DNA of 64,000 nucleotides from Dicyema japonicum (taxonomy: Eukaryota > Dicyemida > Rhombozoa > Dicyemidae), in contig RDEW01000054.1 in assembly GCA_011109175.1 (NCBI GenBank), positions 221,885 through 285,884 of the forward strand. Direction: 5' to 3'. Under the pieces are notes generated by a model. The model was given only the letters and a program-made list of their open reading frames with translations. It was not told the origin of the DNA and did not search any database. Every line of letters starts with the position of its first letter. The stretch's first letter is position 1. The translations under genes and the position numbers were made by a program. Of this stretch, positions 9,320-21,129 are shown in pieces.

Positions 9320-11350
9320 TTTTTTTAATTTATTTAACCCAAGACCACGGTAAAACCAAACTAATTATAACGTGATCCCGATACATTCTAACAGAGACCT
9401 CATCTTCCTTCGTTTCCGCGCATGAACGTACAGGAAGACTGCCTGAATTTTCAGGGCCACCTTTCTGTGATCTGGAGTCTAGTCTCATAAGGGCCTCCAG
9501 AGGCGTAGGTCCGGTTCGGTGATCTTCACAAATCCAACGCTCCGTTACTCTGTAAGCCCTCTTTTGCATTTCCTCAAGTTTCTTCATATTTGTCCAAGAT
9601 ATGGACGGTCCCCACGAGACGCATGAATATGAGAAACATGGCTCGATATACTATTTGTACACGTTCATCAAGACTGGGTAAGTACCACTTTTCCAAATTC
9701 CCGATAAATTTTTCAATACGTTCAGTTTCTTATCGCCGACCTTGTTTAACTTCATGGTGACTGTCTTCCTTCCCAATCTTTTGCCAGAGGTAAATAGTGA
9801 CGTAGACGACTTCTCTGCATTCACCACGAGCCGGTTTTCCACTATCCAGGCATTAAGTCTGTTAAGGTTAATTTGTATTCTTTCTGTGGCCTTCTGGATG
9901 TCCTAATCACGCTAAGCCAACACAATTTCATCTGCATAGGAAAGTAGAACATCATTATCAGATTCAAGAGTCGGGAGATCGGCCAGAAAGAGGTTAAACA
10001 GAGCAGGGGATAAAGGAAATCCTCGAGGGACTCCGTTGGGGATGAGCCGTAAGATTGATTTCAGACTTCCGAGGCAAATGAAGTTAGTAATCCAAAGCTT
10101 TAGCTTCCCTGGGATCTCCGATTGAAATATTTTTCTTGATAGAATCTTCCTCGAGACTGAGTCAAAAGCTTTATGCATGTCAATCGAGCAGAGCACTGTT
10201 TTAAAGTGTCTCGGCTTGGTTGTGAATCCGACTAGAATGAAGTCGATCAATGTTTGTAAGTATGTAGACGTGGATCTCTCATTTTTGAATCCATGTTGAA
10301 AAGGCCTCTCTGGTAAAAATTCTTTTATTCGTCCGAGCACAAGCCTTTCCAGGATTTTTGACATGGAACATAGTAGTGACACCGGTCTAAAAGACGCTGG
10401 GTCATCTCTCGGTCTTCCTGGTTTCAGTATTGGCCGTATTAGTGCCTGTTTCCATAATAATGGTATCACATTCTGGTTAATCGAATAGTTGAAAACCGAC
10501 GTAAGAAAAGCGACTCCCCCGTCTCCAAGATTTTTTAATAAAATAACAGGAATTTTGTCTGGTCCGTGGGAGTATGTCGTTTTTACGGAATGTATTGTAT
10601 CCCTCACCTCTCTCTCCGAAAAGAAAAGTGGTTCTGATTGTCTCTTTAGTTTCCTGCGTGATGGTAGTCAATCAGGTTTCATGTGCTCCTTGTGTGAAAT
10701 TTTAGTATAGAATTTTATCAAATTGTTCACATCATTTTGAACATAATCTTCCTCTTTTGAAACTTCATCGCCTTTTGCCACATTTCGAATAGCTTTTTAC
10801 ACCTCTCCCTTAGTGCGATTTCTATTCACCATTGTAAGCACACGATTCCACTTCAATCTCTGGGCCTTGAGCTCTTTGGCCTTTATTTCATTATTCAATG
10901 TTCTGATCCGGAGTTTCATATCCAAGGTTATCCGGTTAGATTTTTTAAGCTGATTTCTTTCTTTAATCAAGGCCGTCTTCCCTCGACCACTCGACGAATT
11001 TAAGTAATGTTTGGGTATAGCCCTTGATCTTGCTTCCAAGATTATTTGGATAAAGTAGCTGATGGTATTCTCCAGAGAACTGAAGTTATCCAAGTAACAA
11101 TTCTTCATTTTATCTTCTGAGATTTCACGATACAATTTCCAGTTAGCACATTTGTAATTGTAGCTGCTAGGAATTCTCCTCACGTTGGCCTCTTTTGATC
11201 ATCACCACAATTGGATTATGGTCGCTTCTTGTTTCGTAAAGGAATCTCCCCAGGAGGATGGGGTCTATCGGTCCTTTTTGGTGGGCATTAGGTGCCCCAT
11301 GGGCGTTTCCAAATCCTTTTGAATTGGTAGACCACATAACGCCACGCTAA
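9320..11350 (-). mobile_element. LINE family A, internally deleted copy with both ends
   Basis: The 3' end lies near 9,325 (AT-rich tail, then GACCACG and CGTGATC stem arms at 9,341-9,377). Going 5' on the minus strand: C-terminus (RAYRVTERWICEDHRTGP), thumb region, the RT ORF 10,607-9,912 (GPDKIPVILL, RPVSLLCSMSKILERLV, AFDSVSRK, NGVPRGFPLSPALFNLFL, and YADE in place of YADD), the linker ORF 11,183-10,797, then RSDHNPIVVMIKRG, the last piece of the endonuclease. Immediately upstream, at 11,240-11,345, is the family 5' end (GTGGCGTTATGTGGTCTACC). The 2A-like peptide and most of the endonuclease are missing, so about 0.9 kb has been lost internally. Also carries stops and frameshifts. Confidence 0.85.
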
Positions 11351-11627
11351 AATCAAAAAAAAATCGAGAAGCATGTGCGTTGAGTATAAACATGGGTCTT
11401 ATGGATTACTCGAATCACCAGAATTAGTAAACTCTTTATGGAGGGTAGGGGAATAGGAGAATCTGCCCTTATCTTTCACGATAATGAATGGAACCAAATT
11501 GGGTTAAAACAATTAAAACTCCTAACTAAAATTTTTAAATAATGAAAAAATGAAACAAAAATACAAAATAGTTTTTAATCAAATCCATGAATTTAACGAT
11601 CAAATGTTTTTAAATAAATTATAAATA
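11351..11627. other. Spacer between LINE A and VPS11
   Basis: AT-rich, no gene recognised. It is the 3' flank of VPS11, whose stop codon is at 11,628-11,630 on the minus strand. Confidence 0.5.
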
Positions 11628-14600
11628 TCATATAATATTGCTAATTTGATTCAATTTAGCCTGAAGTTCTTCAAGTCTGACTTTTTTATCAAGTTCTTCT
11701 TGTTTCTTTTCTATTATATCATCGTCCTATAAAATAGTATAAATAAAATATAAAAACATATGTCATGATTCCCATTCCTATTAGTTGAGAGACTTTATCA
11801 AATTTATTTGACGAAGAATTAATCTAATATGAATATAAAAAATAACATGGTTGAAAAAATTATCTTTAGCATCTCGTATATCTCTATTTTCAATGGATAT
11901 CTGATTGTGAAAACTAAATATCAATAAGGATTACTGTTTATCAGGTACACAAAAAGGACACAGAGATTCAACGTTAGAATGACTTTCATAACAACTAAAT
12001 GTTTTTTTTAATATTTAAAACTTTCTATGAAATGAATGTTGGCAAAAAAAATGAATCGATGGAAGCGTCAACGTAGTACCACAGACTGAACAACTCAATG
12101 TCATAAAAACATGAACCCTATAATAGTTTACTCGTTAATAATAAAACATATATGTAAATAGAGAAAATACCCGGATTTAATATTTTCTATCTTCTTTTTG
12201 GTAGAATCAATGTTTGATTTCAATGATAAAATATCATTTTCATGTTTCTCAATAAAATTTTGGCGTTTCTGATGGCATTCAATAATATAATTCTATTAAA
12301 AATATGATAATAGAAACTTTAACATCGCCAAATTTTACATCTTTGATTTGTAATAGAATTTGAATTACTTGTAATTCAGAAATAAAAGGATTGTCTCCTA
12401 TTAACTCTAGTATATTAGCGATGTGGTAATTATTGAATGATGCTTTTGTTAAAAGAAATGGAATCGCTATATTCCATAATTGAGGGAATTCATTTCTAAC
12501 ACGTTATAAACTAAAAAACCCATATTCTTTGCAGCAATTTATAACATTATTGATGTCATTCTCTTTAATATAATATTGCAGAACCTGATGATATCTCAAA
12601 TATAAAATAATAAAATACAATGATTTCGTTTTATATGAAAACAGAATTCCTTCAGTAAAGCAATATTGTTGGCATAAAGAAAGCATTTGATCAAAAAAAA
12701 ATTTAAGTCCTTAATTCAAGAAATAAAATACAGTTATTGTTTGAAGCATTTCCATCAATGTTTTTCTTATATTACTAATTTTCTCCTATGATTATAAAAT
12801 AAATCAAAATTACCAAAGAGGATGAATTAGAATTAATAAATTTATCATACTGAATCAAAGTAAACTCAAGAATTCTAAGACGTACATAATTATGTACTTC
12901 AGTAGAACTCTGCAAGTATAAAATTATTTAATAATCAACTTCAGATATATGATTCAAAAAATCTATAGTCATTTTAGTCGAAAAAGATCTCATGATATTT
13001 ATAGTATGGTCGACAAAATCTTTCCATTCAAAATTATATTCTGAAGCTAATATACTTAGAACAAAAACAAACTTAGTAAGGAATCCCATAGATTAGACAT
13101 TAAATGATTAAACTGTTTGATGGAATTCATTGCTAAGTCATCCGAACAAGTATAAACAATATTCAATGCTTCCATTGGATCAATTAATAATAAATAATCA
13201 ATGACTTCATTGTAATTATGCAAATCTTCAAGTTGAATAGATATCCAATTCTCATGCAAGTTATGAGATTTCGCCAAATCGAGAGCATATTTAAAAAATT
13301 TAACTTGGCGACAAACATCAATTGCAATTGTTACATCAAAATCGTTGATTCCACTTAGCAGCTAAATAAAAGCATGTATTTTAAAATTACGTTTATAAAT
13401 TCATTAATTTTTACGGGATTCTTTATACGAGCATGACAATTAAATAAAAGTGTTGTATGATCACGTGTAGCCAACTTTCGCCGATGTAACTCAAGTAAAT
13501 ATTCCGACAAATTTTCCACATTTTTGGCATCAAGATACTTTTATAAAATATTTTAATTTAACTTTTCTAATTACATAAGAAGGCTCAAGAGTCCCAATGG
13601 TAGTTATATATCGTTGAATGGCATCCTTCATATTTCCCTTTCTATTGTCAATCAAAACAAAAATTTACTCATATAAAAAATCTCCACATTTCTGAACAAT
13701 TTTTACAAGTTCGTGATGAGGCAAATCAGAATTCTTTGCTAATCTAGAGATTATGATATATCAAATGTAAAAACCTAACAGCAGTATCATAATACTGTCG
13801 ATCAAGAAGAATGTCAAACTTATCTTTCAAACTTTTTTCGGTAAGAAGAATAACCTGAAAAAAATAATGTTAAATACCTCTCCATTTCCAAGAATCAAAC
13901 AAAATGCGCCAAACTCATCGACAACTCCAACGAACGATGAAATAGAATCAGAATAAGCAACAAGTTCATTACGAATATCATAAATTGCGATGTTAATTTT
14001 TTTAGATAAAAGTTTGCTATCATTTGGACGAGAAGTGCTAAATAATATTAAAAGTATACTCGTTAATTATTTTGAATTTTTATCGCGCCACAAAGTAATA
14101 ATAAATCCTTTGGAATAAAAAATCCGTTTAATGTTTCCAAAACATGGTATTGACTCTGCCTTAACATCATCATAGCAGTAAGTAATCATCTAATAAGATA
14201 TCAAACCCAAAATTACATTTCTTAAAGCCACAAAAAATCGTTTATTAACCAAATAATTTCCCATAGTCAAGCAACCATAACTGCATCCAAAAGAATCGTC
14301 TATCATATTCTAAATATTTCATAATTGATATAGTACTTTATAACATTTCTGTTCTTTAAAATTCCAATAAATCGAAAAAACAGAATTATCAGTGGTGACA
14401 AAAACTACCACCACACCATCCTTGTATTTTATTTTTAGTCCCGTTATAGGAACATTTTCTTTGCATATAGTTTGAATATTTGACTTTCTTGATAAATTTT
14501 AATGGTAATTTACTTTACTCTTGTAATATCATTATATATCATTTCAATTCTACCAGAAGAAAAACCACATACTATTGTAGAACCTGTTTCGTTTACATCA

Positions 14601-15126
14601 ATAGTTGTAATCTAATCAATTTTATTAATTAAAAATTTACCGTTCCAATATCCTTACTAATATCCAAATGTTGAAGCTTACAACAAAAAGGATTCCCAGA
14701 TTTATCAATCTAAATTCATTTTCAGAACTTAAACTTTGTCAAAATTCCAAACTTTCAAAGTAATTTCAGTAATAATTGAATCAGACTAAAATTAAATATA
14801 ATAAAAGACCCCAAAAGAAATGAGCAAATTACGATCCTTAAATTGATATAAATGTGTAAGGCATTGTGAAAATAATCGAAATTTCTTTATATCAAATTCA
14901 TTGGATAAAGACATAGCCGATCCATTTTCTTGACCAATAATTATTTTGTTATATCCACTGGTGCAAAGATGTATTCCCTAATAAATTTAAGTAAAGTTCA
15001 ATTACCTTGTTGAAGTTTGAAAATTCGATTTCAAGTGGTATTTTTTTGATTACTGAATTGAAAAAATTAAATTGTATCCACTTCTAAAATATAATTAAAA
15101 TATAACACAACCTCCCCTGAATACAT
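11628..15126 (-). CDS. VPS11: VPS11, core subunit of HOPS/CORVET tethering complexes
   Basis: Multi-exon minus-strand gene. VPS11 is a beta-propeller/alpha-solenoid protein with a C-terminal RING-H2 domain, shared by CORVET and HOPS, and needed for endosome and lysosome fusion. First exon MYSGE, then KWIQFNFFNSVIKK after a 29-nt intron; next GIHLCTSGYNKIIIGQ and CLTHLYQFKDRNLL match the start of the propeller. Further on, TTIDVNETGSTIVCGFSSGR. The solenoid segment AKSHNLHENWISIQLEDL then NYNEVIDYL (13,277-13,150) matches the VPS11 'HxxWYLKIQLEDIKNYQEAL' block. The RING exons at about 12,120-11,940 have CSVCGTTLTLPSIHFFCQHS and ESLCPFCVPD. The coiled tail QEELDKKVRLEELQAKLNQI runs to the stop. 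Start chosen by the conserved aromatic block. Only exon boundaries are uncertain. Confidence 0.9.
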
Positions 15127-15159
15127 AATTATTTTAATTTTTAAATTAATATTAATTAT

Positions 15160-18080
15160 TTTAATTCAGACTCTAATTATTTTAATTCAGACTCTTTATG
15201 CCTGGATGGTATACCTCAACTGGAAACTCGAGATGTTGTTTGTTCCCCTGGATTCTATTGCTTTCTGGAGATATTGAACAAAACCCCGGACCAAAACCCC
15301 TTGTTATTATGCAACTCAATGCTAACGGAATAAAAACAAAGATTCTGGAGTTACGATCTTTATTAACGAAGCACAAGATTGACATCTGCCTTATCCAGGA
15401 GTCAAAACTTTCTACAAAGAGTCAACCCCATTTTTTCCTGGATACATCTCTATCAGAAAAGACCGCATTGGACGTGGTGGCGGCTTACTCACAATTATCA
15501 GAAACGGTCTATCCTTCCACGATGTAAGCATGCAAGTGGATGATTTAATTCTACACGACAAGACCGCGGAACAAATTTCTATTGATCTTATTAATGGGTC
15601 AGAACATCTTATTCTAATCAACATTTACATTCCACCGCCGGGATCCTGTCCTAATAACTATGTTCCGAAGCTCGACAAACTACAAGAAATTCGAAATGTG
15701 TTACTATGTGGGGATTTCAACGCCAAACATCCGCAATGGCTTAGTACCCAGTCGGCAGACAAGAGGGGGAGTCTAATTATCGACTCTCTCGAAAAAATGG
15801 TGATTCTGAATCACCCGAATGTGTTCACAAGGACACCTATCCGAAGAAATGACAACCCAACCTCCCCCGACATATCCATTGCTTCCTCTAGGATTGCCCC
15901 GAAGATTTCATGGAACGTCTCCTACGATTTTCATAGTGATCATAATCCGATTATATTAAAACTGAGCCGATTCAATAACTCGCGTAGAATTAAAGCAACC
16001 TTCAAGGTCTACAAGAAAGCTGACTGGTCGAATTTCAAGCTCTTCATTGACAATAACCTAATACACTTTGATCCCACCTCATTTTGCTCATTTTGCTCCA
16101 TCGACAAAGCAGTGGACCATCTAAACCATGTAATCCTTCAAGCTGAAAAGTTGTTTGTTCCACGTGCAGTTTATAAATCCTACAAGCCTACTCTGGACTC
16201 GGAGACTCGTCTCCTCATCAAACAAAGAAACTCCCTGAAGATGAATCATCTGCAAACCTCTTCTGATTTGCAAAATATAAAATGCTTAAATCAGAGAATT
16301 ACAAAGCTCATCAGAGAAAAGAAAGATAGGGCGTGGAAGCGCCTATTATCATCTATTGGACATATGAAATCCACGAGTCTTTTATGGAAAACTATTCGTC
16401 GAATCAAGCTAAACTTATCAGATGAATCAGAATCTTTTTCTGCTCCAAATACTGTGCAAGCTAACAACCTAATGAAATATTACGCATCCATAAGCCACAA
16501 GGACTTCTCGAAATCCCATTCTTGTCACTTTCGGAATTTAGTGCCTAAACCAACTTCATGGATCAATCTGTTTACGCATGCCGAGGTCACACAGGCTATA
16601 AGATCGATGAAGACATCTTTTACGTGTGGACCTGACGGCATCCCGGGAATTTTGTTAAAACACCTTGGTAATGTTGCAATCAATTCAATTACGTCAATTT
16701 TTAATTTGTCTTCTAACATGAACGTCATCCCATGCAAATGGAAAAACTCACTAATAATACCGATCCTTAAACCAGGAAAACCGAAAACCTTACCTTCTTC
16801 CTACCGTCCAATTTCATTAACGTGCGCATTATCGCGCCTAATGGAGAAACTCGTACTCTGGAAAATTAAACCCCATTTGCCCGACTGCCACTTTCAACAT
16901 GGTTTCAAATGTGAGCGTTCAACTACGACACATTTGACTTCACTGTCTCAATTTATATCAGAAGGGTTCAACGTACCGAAACGCCATCTACGGACAATAA
17001 TGGTTTCCCTGGATATCCAGAAGGCGTTCGATTCTGTCTCGAGAATATTACTCACGAAGAAGGTTTTTGACACCACCATTCAGACGGATTTGAAAAGATG
17101 GATAGCCAATTTTCTCTCCGGAAGAAGAGGACGTGTCTGTATAGGCCACGCAAGATCGAGGTCCCGTCTCCTACCAAATGGCGTCCCTCAAGGATCGCCC
17201 CTCTCTCCGGCATTATTCAACTTGTTCCTCAACGATTTACCCTGCCCTGGAGGACCAGATTCAATGCTTCTCACTTATGCTGACGACCTAATCATCGCTA
17301 GCAGGAACAAATACGTGGGTACAGCAAAATCAGAGCTTCAGTCACATATTGACGACCTGGGAGCCTGGTTGAAGTTGAATCGTCTCTCCGTATCCAGGGA
17401 CAAATCAACATATACAATCTTTCACCACGGACAGAAAAGAAAAACATACACTTGATTTGAACATTTTTGGAGACTCCTTACCACTACAGACTCGTCCAAC
17501 TATCCTGGGAGTGACATTTGACCCTTTGATGTCATTTTCTCAACATGTGAAGAACGTTATGACAAAGGGTCTCAGGAAACTTAATATATCAAACCGCTCT
17601 TGAAGTCCAAACCTTCACAGGAATGCGCCCTCGTCGTGTTCAATCAACTCCTAAAACCGACGATTGAGTACGCCTGTGCCTCATGGGCCTATGGAGCTTC
17701 GATATCAAATTCACTCAAGATCAATACCCTAATTGGAAAACTAGCACGTCAAACAAATCTACCCCCGATCTTTTCCCTCCAATGCTTGACCACGCCGCAA
17801 TCAAAACTAATGGCTCCGGCTTCATCTGTCTGTGTGGCCAAGAAACAAGTCGTTTCTTCCATTCAAGGCTGAAGGCTTCAAATACACGAAATTTGGGGAA
17901 AAACCCCACTCCTCTTCAAACCCTAATGAAAGATGATCGTCGTTTATTCAGGAAAGCCGTGGGTACTCTGGAGGAACACAGGAAAAACCTCTCGATCCTG
18001 TTGAGGCGTACCGGGATCACTTAATTAGTTGGATTACTCCTTCTTTCTTGGTGTTCCCTTTTCGGGGTTATTAAATAATA
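15160..18080 (+). mobile_element. LINE family A, longest copy, with intact 2A-like peptide
   Basis: ORF from ATG 15,198 begins with a hydrophobic leader and GDIEQNPGP at 15,267-15,293, then the endonuclease start (MQLNANGIKTKILELRSLL, LIQESKLS). A frameshift at the T-run near 15,435 moves to the 641-codon ORF 15,530-17,455: GDFNAKHPQW, TSPDISIA, SDHNPIIL (endonuclease), then RT blocks GPDGIPGILL, YRPISLTCALSRLMEKLV, LDIQKAFDSVS, NGVPQGSPLSPALFNLFL and the catalytic TYADDL. More frameshifts lie near 17,445 and 17,600 and 17,750; the C-terminus ends LRRTGIT at 18,024. The 3' UTR has the stem-loop and an AATAATAAATAAATT tail. The 5' leader (15,160-15,197) repeats TATTTTAATTCAGACTCT twice and lacks the usual 5' box. 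Starts only about 35-70 bp from the VPS11 start codon. Confidence 0.92.
15267..15293 (+). promoter_or_regulatory. 2A-like translational recoding motif (intact)
   Basis: Encodes GDIEQNPGP, matching the 2A consensus D-(V/I)-E-x-N-P-G-P. In known 2A sequences the ribosome fails to link the final Gly and Pro, releasing the upstream peptide. Here the upstream peptide would be 31 residues and the downstream product would start at Pro32, just before the endonuclease. 2A sequences at the N-terminus of APE-type LINEs are known from other animals. Confidence 0.8.
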
Positions 18081-18179
18081 ATAAATAAATTAATATTAAA
18101 GAATTAAAGAAATTAAATATTTTATTAAACGTGAAAAAACAATTTATTACGAAACAAAACAATCAAAATAATCCAGCTG

Positions 18180-18770
18180 ATAGAATGGAATGGATGTTTC
18201 TCCTGATAACTGGCAGAGAAATCCTTTGAACAACCATTCGGTTTCCAGACGCTCATTGCTAACTTTCGAAATCATTGACCCAAGCGATCTTAGTAAAGAG
18301 ACCGTTTTGGGCCCGAAGACTCTGCTCTTCTCGACAACAATGAGCTGAACATGGAATCTTGTGTATAGGCTGTTGTATTTTTATCTTGAAATTCTCGAAA
18401 GTACGAGCAGCCACCCCTGAACCAGCAAGCCTCGATGGGAAAAGGTATCGGTACAGGCTCTATCCCAAATCAAGTATTTCCCTCGAGAAAATAGGAAGAC
18501 ATTTACCCCGTTTGGGTTCTTTCCATCTCCACGATCAGGCCCATCAGTTCCAGAGATGACACGAATCTAGCCGCCTCAAGATTGCGCTTCACAACCCTGT
18601 AGATGGCAGCATGCTTCGGGAACCGGCCTCTACTCTGGCGGTAAGAGAGCGGGTGAAATTCTTTGCAGTCCACAACAGATCCACAACGGCATGGATGAGG
18701 CTAGCAAAGGTCAATTCCGAGACGGATAGAAATCCCACTTCGGAGGGCGTCTTGTTCAAGAAGGGACGAT
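18180..18770 (-). mobile_element. Retroelement family D remnant (zinc knuckle/restriction-like endonuclease end)
   Basis: Minus-strand reading from 18,750: LRSGISIRLGIDLC, HPCRCGSVVDCKEFHPLS, RQSRGRFPKHAAIYRVVKRN and, after frame changes, VVQRISLPVIRRN. This order (Cys-His cluster 'CRCGxxVDxxGxHxLSC', 'SAGRxxRHxxxNDxIKRAL', a degenerate 'DGKRPDGxT', then 'QRxSxAxQRGN') is that of the C-terminal part of a widespread invertebrate retroelement polyprotein. A second copy is at 61.2-62.1 kb. All frames are broken. Confidence 0.6.
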
Positions 18771-18804
18771 GATGGGAACGTGTTCAGTCAAGCACCGCTG
18801 TAAG

Positions 18805-18905
18805 GGAATCCATACACTATCGAAATATCTACAATCATACAGAAATTTTGAGCCGATGCCATGTCCGATGAGAAGAGCTGTTAAGGAGCCTCGTCCTCTC
18901 CCTAT
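18805..18905 (+). mobile_element. LINE family A fragment (C-terminal coding part)
   Basis: About 70 bp nearly identical to 37,075-37,145 of the 34.4 kb copy, encoding SLSKYLQSYRNFEPMPCPMRRA. The flanking sequence to 19,100 is not assignable. Confidence 0.7.
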
Positions 18906-19104
18906 TAATTTACTCAATTTTTATTCATTCCAAGATGAGCCTGGTTATGTAGTGCTGAGGTTAAAACTTCCATCTCATTGTCATTGTCCATACAAATGAC
19001 AAGCTAGTGATTTCCATTCGAATCTGTAAGATACATTTTGTCGTTGATCATCATGAAGTTTTTTGATTTTTTGTAAAAGACGAAATTTATTATGCTTTTT
19101 GATT

Positions 19105-19660
19105 GAGAAGGAAAACAGTCACCTTGAAGTTAAACAAGGTCGGCATCCCTTTCAACAGATGTCAAAGGATCTTGGGTGTGACAATTGATATGCATCTGTC
19201 TGACACCACACGTAGAGAACATTCTATTGAAATGTGAAAAACTGAACGTATTGAAAAGTTTATCAGGAATATGGAAGAGTGGTACTCATCCAGTCTTGAT
19301 GAACGTGTACAAACAGTACATCGAGCCATGTTTCTCATATGCATGCGCCTCGTGGGGACCGTCCATATCTTGGACAAATATGATGAAAACTGAGGAAATG
19401 CAAAAGAAGGCTTACAGAGTAGCGGAGCGTTGGATTTGTGAAGATCACCGAACCGGACCTACGCCTCTGGAGGCCCTTATGAGACTAGACTCCAGATCAC
19501 AGGAAGGTGGCCCTGAAAATTCAGGCAGCCGTCCTGTACGTTCATGCGCGGGTACGAAAAAGAACACCGGGCAAAGATGAGGTCTCTGTGAGAATGCATC
19601 GGGATCACGTAATAATTGGTTTGGTTTTACCGGGGTCTTGGGTAATATAAAAAAATGCAG
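19105..19660 (+). mobile_element. LINE family A, 5'-truncated 3' end
   Basis: Encodes, with one or two frame changes, KTVTLKLNKVGIPF, RILGVTIDMHLS, LSGIWKSGTHPVLMNVYK, FSYACASWGPSISW, and RWICEDHRTGPTPLEALMRL. The 3' end has GGGATCACG, a loop, then CGGGGTCTTGGG. It is a close relative, in opposite orientation, of the 9.3-9.85 kb copy. From 19,661 to 19,985 the sequence is AT-rich with no gene seen. Confidence 0.85.
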
Positions 19661-19984
19661 TTATGTTATTCCCGAATGAAACAACTAGGACTTAAATTAA
19701 AAAAATTTAAAGAGTATAATGATTTAACATAATTAATATCTCGCTTTATGCAGATTTCGTGTTTTTATACTTTATTTAATACGAGCAGTAGATTGAAAAA
19801 TAGGATATGAATAGTCGCCAGTTAACCCCTTTAAAAGTATGTAGCAATATTTGGGTAAATAAATAATTCGATTTAATTAATCAACCCTGATAACACCTAC
19901 AAACAAAGTATTAGTTAGCAACTGATCGAACACACCAAGTAGTGTGAGCCAGTACCCAGTAGAAGATTGCATAGATAAATTATT

Positions 19985-21100
19985 TATTTTTTTTACCCCA
20001 AGATCACCGGATTAGAAAAAGTTAAAAGTTAACTACTAACTAAGTGATCCCGGTTCTCCGGGTTCTGGCTCTCGTTCTGGGTCCTCGAAGATCCAACAGA
20101 ATTGGTAAAAACGGGGACAGTCTCATTCTCCATAGATTCCCCGCATTTTCTAGATAGTCGAGTATAAAGAGTAAAAGCGGACAGCCGGTTTTCATTGCCC
20201 ACTGTAGAAATGACTTCACTCTCCACCTTAGATGTTCTTTAACATTCAATACATTATCCATAGTTTTCTTATTAATTATTTTCAAGGCAGCAAGTTGTGC
20301 GGCTTCTAATTTTTGAGACGACGATTCAGAAATCATCGAGCTCCAGGAAGGATATGCGAAATCGATTACTGGCAGTATGTATTGTCTGTAAATTTTCTGT
20401 AGTAAGAAGGTGTTGCGCCCGATTGGTGATCAGGACAAAATTTTCAATATGTTGGTCCTCCTTTTGACTTAGTTAGTAACTTCATTGACGTGTTGGCCGA
20501 ATGTTAGGAGAGTATCCAACTTTAATCCTAGTACTGTTGGAGACTTATTCATAGGAATTTCATATCCAAACAATTTGATTTTGGGAAAGTATAATGATCT
20601 TCTATATGTAGAGAAAATTGTTATAAATGACTTTCCTGTAGAAATTTCCAGTCGATTTGATATGAGCCAATGTTCTAACATACCAATATAACTTTGAAGT
20701 TTTATCCTTGCCTTTTCATAGTTAGAGTCTCTCGTCGCAAGAACAATGTCATCTGCGTATGAGAGCATCAATGTATCGGGATCATCATTGGTGAAAAGGT
20801 TATTGGTGTACAAGTTGAAGAGAAGGGGAGAGAGAGGTGAACCTTGAGAGACATTATTTGGCAATAAACGGGATTTAGATTTTCTGTTGTCTGACATCAC
20901 TTTTCCTCTTTTTTCATTTAGAAAATTCGACAGCCATCTTTTAATGTTTGGATTTATAAGAGTGTCAGAAATTTTCTCTATAAGTAGCGTCCGGGACACT
21001 GAGTCGAATGATTTCTTTAAGTCTATTGAAGCCATTATGGTCCTTTTAGGAGAATCTATCAAATATATATTGAGTTAATTTTGTTAAGTGAGTCGAGTAG
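19985..21100 (-). mobile_element. LINE family A, 5'-truncated copy (RT half)
   Basis: The 3' end near 19,990 has the AT tail and a perfect GATCAC/GTGATC stem (20,002-20,007 with 20,044-20,049). Minus-strand ORFs: 20,336-20,040 ends RTRRTGIT; 21,062-20,469 carries IDLKKSFDSVSRTLL, SQGSPLSPLLFNLYTNNL, the catalytic SYADDIVLA, and SPTVLGLKLDTLL. The RT core is open over 197 codons. It is cut at about 21,080-21,100, inside the RT. Confidence 0.88.
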
Positions 21101-21129
21101 AATGAATCAAACTCTATAACATTCTTAGC

